This document shows, in pieces, positions 42,892-50,895 of a stretch of DNA of 64,000 nucleotides. The notes under the pieces are model-generated. The model ran no database searches. It was not told the DNA's origin and saw nothing but the letters and a program-made list of their open reading frames with translations. Position 1 is the first letter of the stretch. Every line of letters begins with the position of its first letter. This DNA is from JAWPMT01 sp965267435 (GTDB lineage Bacteria; Bacteroidota; Bacteroidia; Cytophagales; Cyclobacteriaceae): positions 1,922,001-1,986,000 of the forward strand of contig OZ253960.1 of assembly GCA_965267435.1 (NCBI GenBank), read 5' to 3'. The position numbers and the translations under genes are program-made.

Positions 42892-43011
42892 ATGATTCAA
42901 ATATAGAGCTGCAGATAAGGCAACGCCAGCGACGCGCTGTGAACAGGAATTTTCAATGCTCAGCTTGGGAATTTTGGGATGAACCAGAATGAGGTATTTC
43001 AGCCTTTCAGC

Positions 43012-45318
43012 TTAATCAACCAACTTTTTGAAGACAGGATCGCGCAAAGTGCCATTGTCTGTGATCATTGAGTACTCCACTTCGCAGCCTAACCGAGGCT
43101 CCACCCAGATGGTCTTACCCTCCTCATGGGCAGCGGTGCTAATCGGTTTTTCCACCTGCGGCAATCCATCGAGTCCTTCTCTCACCAACTTCAACAGGGT
43201 CGTGTCAAAGCCAGACCCCACCCTGCCCCGGTAGAGCAGGCCTTCCTCGCTCTTCTCAGCGATCTGCAGCGAACCAAAGTACGGATGACGGTCCCCTTCA
43301 CCTGCTGTATAGCCAATGATGATGAAGTCTTGCGTTGACTTCACCTTCACTTTTGTCCACACTGACGAGCGTTTACCGGGAAAGTACTTGCCTAGTGGGT
43401 CCTTGGCCATAATACCTTCCACGCCGAGCTGCTTGGCAGCCTCAAACAATGCAGGTCCATCTTCGACAATCTCCGAGATCCGATAGTTCGTCTCCTTTCT
43501 GACCGAATCGGTCATCCACTCCCGCCTTCTGAGAAGTGGCTCATTGAGTAGCGACTTGCCATCTACATAGAGACAATCGAACAGGTAACAATAGGCAGGA
43601 TTGCGCTTACTGATGCTTTGGAAGTCCCGCGCCTTCTTAGTCATCAGGCGCTTGATCACTTTCTTGAAGTCAGGCTTTCCCTCCGAATCAAGGCAGACAA
43701 TCTCACCATCAAAAATGGCATTATTGACCCGGAAGGCCTCCTCTGGCACATTCAAGTCTGGAAACTGGTCAGTAATGTCATTCATGTTGCGACTGCGAAT
43801 GACCATCTCTCCTTCATTCAGCGTGATGATCACCCGTATACCATCCCACTTCACTTCGTAGATGTAATCTCCCAGAGGCGGCTTCTTTGCGGCCTCCGCC
43901 AGCATCGGCTGCACTTCGCGCTCCAGATAATTGACTTGCGGCTTATCCACGCGCTCAAGGAGCCATTCTTTGTCCTTCATCAGGTGCATCCGAAACTCGC
44001 CGTTAAACGTCTTGCTACTGAGCCGAAAGTAAAAGCCGTTCTTTTTCTCTTTGGTGATCTCATAGCGGCCTGAGGCGAATACCCACATCATCCCGCCGCC
44101 GTATTCACCTTTGGGTATCTCTCCTTCAAAAGACAAATACTTCAGCGGATGATCTTCGGTCTGCACTGCCAGACGCTTCACTCCTGGCATCGGCGGCATC
44201 CCACGGGGGACAGCCCAGGACTTGAGGGTTCCCTCCTGCTCCAATCGCAGATCGTAGTGCAGATGCGACGCATGATGTCGCTGGATGACGAAGCGGTTCC
44301 CAGTCCCCTCATCACCCACGAGGTCTGGCTCGGGAGTCTTTCTGAAGTCTCTCTTCTTTTCATACTCAGCCAGCTGTTCGGTGGTCTTCCGCCGATCATG
44401 GGGAGGATGCTCTTTTTCAACGCTCGCCCGTTTATCCGTATGCAAAGGAATGGCCCAGGCACGGAGGGACTCCCATGGATCTCCCTCTGCCTCCACCATG
44501 GCAGGCACGGTCCTGATATTCATCTCAGAGGTCGCATTCAACTCAGCCAAACGTTCCCACGACAGCGGAGCGGCGGCTGTGGCCCCTATCCTACCCCTCA
44601 GACTGTATGCACCGATGATCGTCTGCGAAGGACGATTTCGGTATATATCCACCAACACTCTACCCTGACGCGACTCCTTCTTGATGTGCAGCGTCGACTC
44701 GGAATTGCGCTCAAGAAATGTCTTTGCCAGCTCTTTGGCGCACTGAAAGCTCTCTTCAAACGTGTACTTGGCAACTATCGGCGTCATCAAATGGAGACCC
44801 TTGCCTCCGGTGGTTTTGACGAAAACCCGATAGCCATACCGTTCGAGGTGTTCCTTGAGGTGGAAGGCGATATCTTTCAACTTGGCAAAATCGTAGTCTT
44901 CCGGAGGGTCCAGATCATACACGATGTAGTCCGGGGAGCTCGTATTGTTGCTCAGGCAATGCATCTGGTGCAGTTCGAGGCAAGCCAGGTTGGCCAACCA
45001 CACCAAGGCAGCCTCCTCCGTGGCCACCACATATTCCTTCTTCCGATCACTACCCAGGCGTACATAGTCGATCCAGTCCGGAGTCCAGTCCGGTCGGTTT
45101 TTTTGAAAGAATTGCTCACCGTAAATGCCGTCAGGAAATCGGACCAGCGAGAGCGGCCGCCCTTTGAGGTGGGTAAGAATAGTAGGCGCCAGTCCAAGGT
45201 AGTACTGAATGATCTCCGCCTTGATGACATGGTCCTCCGGGTATAGGACTTTGTCCAAATTGGAAAGGTCGAGCTTTCGCTTGCCTATTTCGACATGGAC
45301 TTTTTTCGACTTGGCCAT
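43012..45318 (-). CDS. ligD: ATP-dependent DNA ligase D
   Basis: 768 residues. Domain order is polymerase/primase (about 1-290, DLDPPEDYDF metal site and TTGGKGLHLMTP), 3'-phosphoesterase (about 335-450, QRHHASHLHYDLRLE), then ligase (about 470-768, lysine in YEVKWDGIRVI). This is POL-PE-LIG, the mycobacterial order rather than the Pseudomonas order. LigD repairs double-strand breaks by non-homologous end joining with Ku, and no ku gene is within this window. The ATG start is followed by MAKSKKVHVEIGKRKLDLSN. It is the gene upstream of the small-RNA-like array on the same strand. Confidence 0.95.
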   Translation of the reverse strand: MAKSKKVHVEIGKRKLDLSNLDKVLYPEDHVIKAEIIQYYLGLAPTILTHLKGRPLSLVRFPDGIYGEQFFQKNRPDWTPDWIDYVRLGSDRKKEYVVATEEAALVWLANLACLELHQMHCLSNNTSSPDYIVYDLDPPEDYDFAKLKDIAFHLKEHLERYGYRVFVKTTGGKGLHLMTPIVAKYTFEESFQCAKELAKTFLERNSESTLHIKKESRQGRVLVDIYRNRPSQTIIGAYSLRGRIGATAAAPLSWERLAELNATSEMNIRTVPAMVEAEGDPWESLRAWAIPLHTDKRASVEKEHPPHDRRKTTEQLAEYEKKRDFRKTPEPDLVGDEGTGNRFVIQRHHASHLHYDLRLEQEGTLKSWAVPRGMPPMPGVKRLAVQTEDHPLKYLSFEGEIPKGEYGGGMMWVFASGRYEITKEKKNGFYFRLSSKTFNGEFRMHLMKDKEWLLERVDKPQVNYLEREVQPMLAEAAKKPPLGDYIYEVKWDGIRVIITLNEGEMVIRSRNMNDITDQFPDLNVPEEAFRVNNAIFDGEIVCLDSEGKPDFKKVIKRLMTKKARDFQSISKRNPAYCYLFDCLYVDGKSLLNEPLLRRREWMTDSVRKETNYRISEIVEDGPALFEAAKQLGVEGIMAKDPLGKYFPGKRSSVWTKVKVKSTQDFIIIGYTAGEGDRHPYFGSLQIAEKSEEGLLYRGRVGSGFDTTLLKLVREGLDGLPQVEKPISTAAHEEGKTIWVEPRLGCEVEYSMITDNGTLRDPVFKKLVD

Positions 45319-45366
45319 CTCTTCTCAATCCCAGGAGGTAAAATAAGCACTAACGAGGACTGGAAG

Positions 45367-45397
45367 AAAAAAAAATGGCCACTGGGAAGTGGCCATT
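45367..45397 (-). terminator. intrinsic terminator of the RRM gene
   Basis: AATGGCCACT (45374-45383) and AGTGGCCATT (45388-45397) form a perfect 10-bp stem with a 4-nt loop, followed on the minus strand by a run of T. It ends the RRM transcript before ligD. Confidence 0.88.
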
Positions 45398-45432
45398 GCG
45401 TCTATAAATTCAAATCTAATGTGATGTCGTAA

Positions 45433-45786
45433 TTACCATCTGTTGCGGTCACCGCCGCCGCCGTAACCACCGCGACCTCCACCGCCGCCATAGCCACCAC
45501 GACCGCCGCCACCACCGTAGCCGCCGCGACCTCCGCCACTATTCTCTTTTGGGATTGCTTTCTTCACAATGATCGTTCTACCGTCGAACTCTGTCTCGTT
45601 CAGTCCATTGATGGCTTCAGAGCCTTCTTCTTCCACGGGCATTTCGACAAAGCCAAAGCCTTTGCTTCGACCAGTCTCTCTGTCCATAATAATTTTCACG
45701 GAATCTACCGTTCCGAATTCTTCAAATAGTTGCTGCAATGATGCTTCTGAAGTATCATAGTTCAACTTTGTAACAAAAATATTCAT
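45433..45786 (-). CDS. RNA-binding protein, RRM domain with glycine-rich tail
   Basis: 117 residues. One RRM at 1-80 with RNP2 (NIFVTKL) and RNP1 (KGFGFVEM), then a tail of GGGRGGYGG repeats ending NRW. Such RRM-Gly proteins in cyanobacteria and Bacteroidota bind single-stranded RNA and are often cold-induced. A leader of about 90 nt and a strong terminator suggest an independent, well-expressed gene. It is a possible RNA chaperone candidate, as Hfq is absent from many Bacteroidota; that link is inference. Confidence 0.93.
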   Translation of the reverse strand: MNIFVTKLNYDTSEASLQQLFEEFGTVDSVKIIMDRETGRSKGFGFVEMPVEEEGSEAINGLNETEFDGRTIIVKKAIPKENSGGGRGGYGGGGGRGGYGGGGGRGGYGGGGDRNRW

Positions 45787-45884
45787 CAGAAATAAGTAAA
45801 ATAAAATGCCGAAGAGTCAAAGACCCCATCATCGTACCTTTTATTAATGAAGGGAGTAATGCGGAGATCAACTTATCGACTTGG

Positions 45885-45892
45885 CAAAAGTA
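45885..45892 (-). promoter_or_regulatory. -7 box for the RRM gene
   Basis: TACTTTTG on the minus strand matches TAnnTTTG at all positions, 99 bp before the RRM start codon. No good TTTG was found 19 nt upstream, so this is a candidate only. Confidence 0.38.
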
Positions 45893-45898
45893 GGGTAT

Positions 45899-46543
45899 TT
45901 ATTCGTCTACTTCCAGAATTTTAAGATGATCTGTCTCATTCATGGCCTCTAACTGAAATGATTTGCCCGTGTAGAAGAGTTTGTAGAGGCCAAGATTGGC
46001 ATGTTGGAACTCATCCATGTAGGAAAGATCGTAGCCTAATAACCAAGCCATCAAAATACGCATAGCCCTTCCATGCATGCAGATAAGCACCAGACTTTCC
46101 CCTGAATGACCGAGGATATGATCCATGGCCTTTTTCTGACGGTTCATCACATCAATCGGGCTCTCCCCCCCTGCAACGGCTTCTTCGAGATGGCCGGCTT
46201 TCCACCTTACAATGGTGTTTTTGTACAAGTTTTCTGACTCCTTTGAAAACCGAACGCCTTCCTGCGACCCCCAGCTTATTTCATCCAGACCACCTAGCTT
46301 CTCAAAAGGAAGACCTTTGTCTATGAATAATTGAATGCTTTGCTGGGTCCGCTGCAGTTCTGAAATGTAGATCTTGTCAAATGGCTGGTCTTGGTAATAC
46401 TCGAAAAAAGCTTCTGCCTGTCGCTGCCCCAGTTCATTGAGAGGTGCATCTATGCCTCGCCCCTGGACCATGCCCTGCTTGTTGTAGTCTGTCTCTCCGT
46501 GCCGTACAATATACAGTCGCTTGGTTTTCGGTGTCTCCGTCAT
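45899..46543 (-). CDS. histidine phosphatase family protein
   Basis: 214 residues from the ATG at 46543 (TETPKTKRLYIVRHGETDYN follows); a longer frame would overlap the divergent thioesterase gene. The catalytic RHG is in LYIVRHGETDYN, with GRGIDAPLNELG and the second His in VLICMHGRAMR. This is a phosphoglycerate-mutase-type phosphatase, cytosolic, of broad or unknown substrate. The starts of this gene and the thioesterase gene are 38 bp apart, so they share a divergent promoter region. Confidence 0.9.
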   Translation of the reverse strand: MTETPKTKRLYIVRHGETDYNKQGMVQGRGIDAPLNELGQRQAEAFFEYYQDQPFDKIYISELQRTQQSIQLFIDKGLPFEKLGGLDEISWGSQEGVRFSKESENLYKNTIVRWKAGHLEEAVAGGESPIDVMNRQKKAMDHILGHSGESLVLICMHGRAMRILMAWLLGYDLSYMDEFQHANLGLYKLFYTGKSFQLEAMNETDHLKILEVDE

Positions 46544-46581
46544 ATTTTTGAGGAATTTTTGGCGAAAATAAGAGGTACTGC

Positions 46582-47007
46582 ATGTTTCCGGAAACAACCC
46601 AGACTGAATCACTCAATAAGATGTCTGATCGCACCATGGTGTCCCACCTGGGCATAGAATTCACAGAAGTAGGAACTGACTACCTCCAGGCGACCATGCC
46701 TGTCGATGACCGAACAAAAACTCCAATGGGCCTGTTACACGGAGGAGCGTCAGTAGCACTGGCCGAAACACTAGGGAGCGTGGCTTCTACACTACTGATT
46801 GACCACCAGACGCAAGCAGTCGTTGGCCTGGAGATCAATGCCAACCATGTCAAAAGCGCCAGAGAAGGCCTGGTCACGGCGACGGCCCGAGCGGTGCATG
46901 TGGGAAGAAGAACACATATTTGGGATATAAGGATCGTGAATGAAGAAGATCGTTTGGTTTGTATCAGTAGATTGACAACCACGATCATCGATAAAAGGAT
47001 CAACTGA
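46582..47007 (+). CDS. hotdog-fold thioesterase, likely 1,4-dihydroxy-2-naphthoyl-CoA hydrolase
   Basis: 141 residues of the PaaI/YdiI hotdog family. The motif LLHGGASVALAETLGSVAS contains the likely catalytic Glu (as in YdiI/MenI). The start at 46582 is ATG; a second ATG at 46621 is possible. It is 2 bp upstream of menF, so a role in menaquinone synthesis (hydrolysis of DHNA-CoA) is the best guess; a general acyl-CoA thioesterase is the alternative. Confidence 0.85.
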   Translation: MFPETTQTESLNKMSDRTMVSHLGIEFTEVGTDYLQATMPVDDRTKTPMGLLHGGASVALAETLGSVASTLLIDHQTQAVVGLEINANHVKSAREGLVTATARAVHVGRRTHIWDIRIVNEEDRLVCISRLTTTIIDKRIN

Positions 47008-47009
47008 AA

Positions 47010-48200
47010 GTGGTGATTTTGAATCGCATAGAAAACATTGAAGCCCTTACGTCTCTGAGTCCCGCCCAGCTATGGGCAATGGCGGAGAACAAGCAATTTC
47101 CCATGGCTACGTGGTGTCTGCCGGGCAGCGAAAGACGCTACCTACTCATCGACCTGGGTGAAGCGCGTCAGGTAAATGCTGATGATCTCGAAGACCTCGG
47201 CCCGGGATTCGTAGTGAATCCGTTTCAGGAGGCGCACCCTCCACAGCCGCTTTTCCTTAAGGCCGATCTGCTGATATCATGGGAAGGTGATCAACAAAGT
47301 TTTGAAATATCTCCAGCCCTGTCGTCCTCACAACTTGATCAGTTCCTCACTGAGCTTCAAACTGGTGATGATTTAAAAATGCCGGAACTACCACCTGCGG
47401 AAAAGTACAATTTCCAGGATGCTGTCGAGGAGTGCTTGCCAAAATTAGACGGGCATCATCTGCTGAAGGTGGTTCTTTCAAGATGTGACGACCATCAGTT
47501 GCCGGAGGACTTTCAGGCTTTCGATAAATTTCTCCAGCTGGTCGATCGCTACCCAGAGGCAATGAACTACCTTCTGTATTTGCCCGGCGTGGGTAAGTGG
47601 CTAGGGGCCACACCAGAGTCCCTTTTGCATACGAAGGACCAACAGCGATTCACCACAGCCGCCTTGGCTGGCACGCAATTGATCAAAGATCATGAGCGCC
47701 TGCAGGACGTTGCCTGGCGACAAAAAGAAATTGAGGAACAAGCCATTGTGAGTCGATACATTATTGACTGCTTCAAAAAGATACGCTTAAGAGAATTTGA
47801 GGAGCAAGGGCCAAGAACTGTGAAGGCAGGGCGTCTCGCGCACCTGAAAACGAATTTCAGCGTTGACATGGTGGCAACACAAATGCCAAAGCTTGGAAGT
47901 ATCATGCTTGATCTCCTCCATCCCACTTCTGCTGTCTGCGGTACGCCGATGCGGCCAGCGCTCGAATTCATCCGCGAACATGAGCATTATGATCGCGAAT
48001 TGTACAGCGGCTTCCTGGGACCTGTTCACATAGAGAATGAAGTGAGTTTGTTCGTCAACCTTCGTTGCATGCAGATTCGAGGTACAATCGGTAGGTTCTA
48101 CGCCGGAGCCGGGATCACGGTGGACTCGGATCCCCAAAAGGAGGAAATCGAAACGGAACTCAAGCTGCAGACAATGAAAAGTGTGGTTTTTGACACATGA
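47010..48200 (+). CDS. menF: isochorismate synthase
   Basis: 396 residues of the chorismate-utilising family. Core motifs: ALAGTQLIKD near 215, HLKTNFSVDMV near 275, HPTSAVCGTPMRPALEFI near 305, and RCMQIRGTIGRFYAGAGITVDSDP at the end. It converts chorismate to isochorismate, the first step to menaquinone. The start is GTG, 2 nt after the thioesterase stop, with GAAAG upstream. It overlaps menD by 4 bp (ATGA). An isochorismate role for siderophores is less likely in this context. Confidence 0.93.
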   Translation: MVILNRIENIEALTSLSPAQLWAMAENKQFPMATWCLPGSERRYLLIDLGEARQVNADDLEDLGPGFVVNPFQEAHPPQPLFLKADLLISWEGDQQSFEISPALSSSQLDQFLTELQTGDDLKMPELPPAEKYNFQDAVEECLPKLDGHHLLKVVLSRCDDHQLPEDFQAFDKFLQLVDRYPEAMNYLLYLPGVGKWLGATPESLLHTKDQQRFTTAALAGTQLIKDHERLQDVAWRQKEIEEQAIVSRYIIDCFKKIRLREFEEQGPRTVKAGRLAHLKTNFSVDMVATQMPKLGSIMLDLLHPTSAVCGTPMRPALEFIREHEHYDRELYSGFLGPVHIENEVSLFVNLRCMQIRGTIGRFYAGAGITVDSDPQKEEIETELKLQTMKSVVFDT

Positions 48201-49891
48201 TGCATCAGGCGGTTTTTGATACGTCTGAAGTACTGAGGCAAATGGGCCTACGGCAGGCCGTGGTATGTCCAGGCTCGCGCAATGCCCCTCTCGCCGTTTC
48301 CTTTGCTAGAAATCCTCAAATCGAATCCTTCAGCATCGTTGACGAGCGCTCAGCCGCCTTCATTGCGTTGGGGATGTGTCTCGAAAGTGGCCAGCCGACA
48401 GCGGTTTGTTGTACGTCTGGGACCGCGTTACTCAACTTTGCTCCAGCAGCAGCCGAGGCCTACTATCAGGAAATCCCATTGGTACTGATCTCCGCCGACC
48501 GGCCGCCAGAATGGATCGGACAGCGCGATGGTCAGACCATCCAGCAACATGGAGCACTCAACCCACATGTGAAAGCCAGCTACCAACTGCCGGCGAACCT
48601 GGACCATGGAGACGCCCAATGGGAATACCGCCGAAAGCTGCAGGAAGCTATGATGACGGCCCAACAATCCCCGAAAGGACCGGTCCATATCAATATCCCT
48701 TTTCGCGAACCATTCTATCCAGAAGAGGGCCAACTACTGGAATTTTCGGAAGAAATACCTTCTTTGACGTCGGTTAGAGGAACACTTCAAGTAACCGCCA
48801 AAAACGCGACACCCTTTCTCGATGATTGGAAGGCCGCTCGTCATAAGATCATAGTACTGGGACAGGGCATACCAGAGAAGGACGTACTACAATCCTTGTC
48901 CAATCTTAGCGCCAATTCACACATCCCAGTCATCGCTGACGTGATTTCGAATGGTACCGGTATAGGTCAAGTTGTCACGGGTCAGGACCTGTTTCTTTCC
49001 AATAGAGGCCTATGGGAGTCACTGAAGCCCGATCTTGTCTTGACGCTGGGTCAATCGCTGATCTCCAAGCAGCTGAAGTTGATGCTAAGGCAGGGAACGA
49101 AACATTGGCACCTCTCATCGGGTGAACGCACAAGTGATACCTTTCAGTCGTTATGTGGCATTGTTGAAGCTCCACTTCAAGGAATTTTGCAGTTACTGTC
49201 TTCAGAGACGTCCAATGACGTGGCCTATTTTGAGAAATGGCAAAGCCTGCAGCACCAGGTAACCCTATTGCTGGAAGAGAAGATGACTCAGCAGCCATTT
49301 TGCGATTTCGTCGCTATGTCAGAGATCATGACTGCCCTACCCGCCGACATGGAAGTCCATCTTGCTAACAGCATGGCGGTACGATATGCCAATTTCTTCC
49401 ATCGACCGGGCCAGCAGGACGTGAGGTACCACTCCAATCGTGGCACGAGTGGTATTGATGGCGCCAACTCCACCGCGGTGGGCTTCGCAATTAACTCGGA
49501 GAAAATCAACCTGCTGATCACAGGAGATCTCAGCTTCCTTTATGATCGCAATGCATTCTTGCATGATCAGGTGCCTGATAACCTAAAGGTCATCGTCATC
49601 AATAATTATGGTGGTGGCATTTTCGATCTGATCCCCGGACCGCGAAGACTTTCTCAAGAGGAAAGGGTACGCTATTTGGGCACTGTACATAGGCGCACGT
49701 TGCGGCTATTCGCCGAGGAGGAGTCATTTGCGTATTATGTGGCCAAGGGCAGGGAAGATCTGAAAAAGGGAATGGTGTCGCTATTTTCGAACGCGGGAAG
49801 AGGGCTGTTGGAGGTACAAACGCCACCAGATGCCAACCAATCCGTCTATGATCAGATCAAAGGATCGATGAAGGACCTGAGTATTGACTAG
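48197..49891 (+). CDS. menD: 2-succinyl-5-enolpyruvyl-6-hydroxy-3-cyclohexene-1-carboxylate synthase
   Basis: 564 residues of the ThDP-dependent MenD family. The N-terminal Glu region is VVCPGSRNAPLAVSFARNP, the second is ERSAAFIALGMCLESGQPTA, and the ThDP motif begins TGDLSFLYDRNAFLHD near 435 with NNYGGGIFDLIPGP. It joins 2-oxoglutarate to isochorismate. It overlaps menF by ATGA and abuts the fecR gene tail-to-tail (4-bp overlap at 49888-49891). Confidence 0.96.
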   Translation: MMHQAVFDTSEVLRQMGLRQAVVCPGSRNAPLAVSFARNPQIESFSIVDERSAAFIALGMCLESGQPTAVCCTSGTALLNFAPAAAEAYYQEIPLVLISADRPPEWIGQRDGQTIQQHGALNPHVKASYQLPANLDHGDAQWEYRRKLQEAMMTAQQSPKGPVHINIPFREPFYPEEGQLLEFSEEIPSLTSVRGTLQVTAKNATPFLDDWKAARHKIIVLGQGIPEKDVLQSLSNLSANSHIPVIADVISNGTGIGQVVTGQDLFLSNRGLWESLKPDLVLTLGQSLISKQLKLMLRQGTKHWHLSSGERTSDTFQSLCGIVEAPLQGILQLLSSETSNDVAYFEKWQSLQHQVTLLLEEKMTQQPFCDFVAMSEIMTALPADMEVHLANSMAVRYANFFHRPGQQDVRYHSNRGTSGIDGANSTAVGFAINSEKINLLITGDLSFLYDRNAFLHDQVPDNLKVIVINNYGGGIFDLIPGPRRLSQEERVRYLGTVHRRTLRLFAEEESFAYYVAKGREDLKKGMVSLFSNAGRGLLEVQTPPDANQSVYDQIKGSMKDLSID

Positions 49892-50829
49892 CGGCAACCG
49901 CTACCCGAAAACTCTACCAGATTACCCTCGATCGTATATTGCATATCAAAAGTCTCCGCAATGATCCGGACGACTTCATTTCCACGTTTCTTCTGGAATT
50001 TGGCAGTAAGTTGACAACTACCTATGTCGCTATTATTGAATTTCACCTCAAGTCCATAGACTTCTTCCAGCACCGTACCCACAGTATGCAACTGGTCCTG
50101 ATCAAACGACAGAAGTCCCGAACTCCAGGCTAAATAGTTCTCATCCTCTATTGCTCGCTTCTCTAGCTTTAGTTCGGCTTTGGTCAAAATGCCCATTTCT
50201 CCTTTTTCCAATACGAGCTGATCAGAGGACTCACCAGCTACAGTTTCAGGGGACACCCTGACTTTACCCGAAGCAACCAGTACCTCCGTGCGGTCCGCTT
50301 CCTCTGAGTCCACGACAAAAGATGTACCCAGTACTTCTACCCTCGTGCCCTCTGCCAAAACAATAAATGGTCGACTTTCATCCCTAACGACGTCGAAGAA
50401 GCCCTTACCGGACATTTCCACAACCCGCTGCTGGTCGCTCATCTCTATGACGGAGAAAGTCCCACCCTTGTACAGATTGAGCTGTGTACCGTCCTCTAAT
50501 TGATGTACCTCCACCATAGGCAGGATGTCCTGCATTGCGCTGCTCGTGGATGACGTGTACCACCACCAGCCAAAGCCCAGAAGCATAGCGATGACTGCGG
50601 CATACCGTAGGTAGCTCCAAAGTCCTACTGTCTTCGTGGGCTCAGCCACAATGCTTTCAAAAATATCCTTAGGGGGGATTTGTTTAAGGTTTTCCGAACC
50701 AATCCAGAGTTTCTTCGTTTCAAAGAAAAGTTCCGCATTGTCGGCGCTTTCATTCCGCCAATGCATGATCTCTGTGATCTCGTGCTCGGTAGCCTCGCCA
50801 GAAAAGAATTTACCTAGTTGCTCTTCCAT
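49888..50829 (-). CDS. FecR-family anti-sigma factor
   Basis: 313 residues. An N-terminal cytosolic segment (EQLGKFFSGEATEHEITEIM), one membrane helix near 80-100 (YAAVIAMLLGFGWWWYTS), a periplasmic FecR domain with TQLNLYKGGTFSVIE and VEVLGTSFVVDS, and a C-terminal DUF4974-type domain (LHTVGTVLEEVYGLEVKFNN). It would hold the sigma factor at 52319 until a periplasmic signal arrives. It is the last gene of a leftward trio (sigma, STN protein, FecR). Confidence 0.92.
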   Translation of the reverse strand: MEEQLGKFFSGEATEHEITEIMHWRNESADNAELFFETKKLWIGSENLKQIPPKDIFESIVAEPTKTVGLWSYLRYAAVIAMLLGFGWWWYTSSTSSAMQDILPMVEVHQLEDGTQLNLYKGGTFSVIEMSDQQRVVEMSGKGFFDVVRDESRPFIVLAEGTRVEVLGTSFVVDSEEADRTEVLVASGKVRVSPETVAGESSDQLVLEKGEMGILTKAELKLEKRAIEDENYLAWSSGLLSFDQDQLHTVGTVLEEVYGLEVKFNNSDIGSCQLTAKFQKKRGNEVVRIIAETFDMQYTIEGNLVEFSGSGCR

Positions 50830-50895
50830 CTATTTACTCGAACCGATAACTACTTCCATAACAAAGTAGCTAATCAAAACCTCTACAGGTTATTA

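Larger units (their letters stand above)
40847..42905 (-). repeat. array of eight small-RNA-like repeat units
   Basis: Eight copies of one element lie in this stretch, all in the same orientation. The conserved CCCAAACC words begin near 40890, 41101, 41329, 42053, 42265, 42439, 42666 and 42879, giving steps of 211, 228, 724, 212, 174, 227 and 213 bp; the 724-bp step contains a small gene. Plus-strand layout: A-rich tract, hairpin (AAAAAGCACC/GGTGCTTTTT), (A)AACCCAAACC, AATGAAAAA, ACTACTT, then the reverse complement of a -7 box. Read on the minus strand this is promoter, 5' conserved region, terminator. Spacers of units 6 and 7 are also homologous (TTGAGGTATTG, TACGTCGT, CGATGA, TTCGG in the same order), so the whole unit of about 210 bp was duplicated. 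Confidence 0.85.

Noticed and set aside
40899..42896. Mini-ORFs starting ATGAAAAA in each array unit (MKKLLMLRR, MKNYLRYQR, MKKLLTR and others)
   Set aside because: The run of A differs in length (5 or 6), so the units are read in different frames and stop after 5-12 codons. The promoter-like boxes face the other strand. A leader-peptide reading is not excluded but is weaker.
40847..42905. CRISPR array
   Set aside because: Repeats are about 210 bp apart, contain a long hairpin with A/T runs, differ between copies, and spacers are partly homologous to each other. No cas genes are present.
44149..45246. 365-codon plus-strand frame opposite ligD
   Set aside because: It is antisense to the clear LigD frame; length is a by-product of GC content and codon bias.
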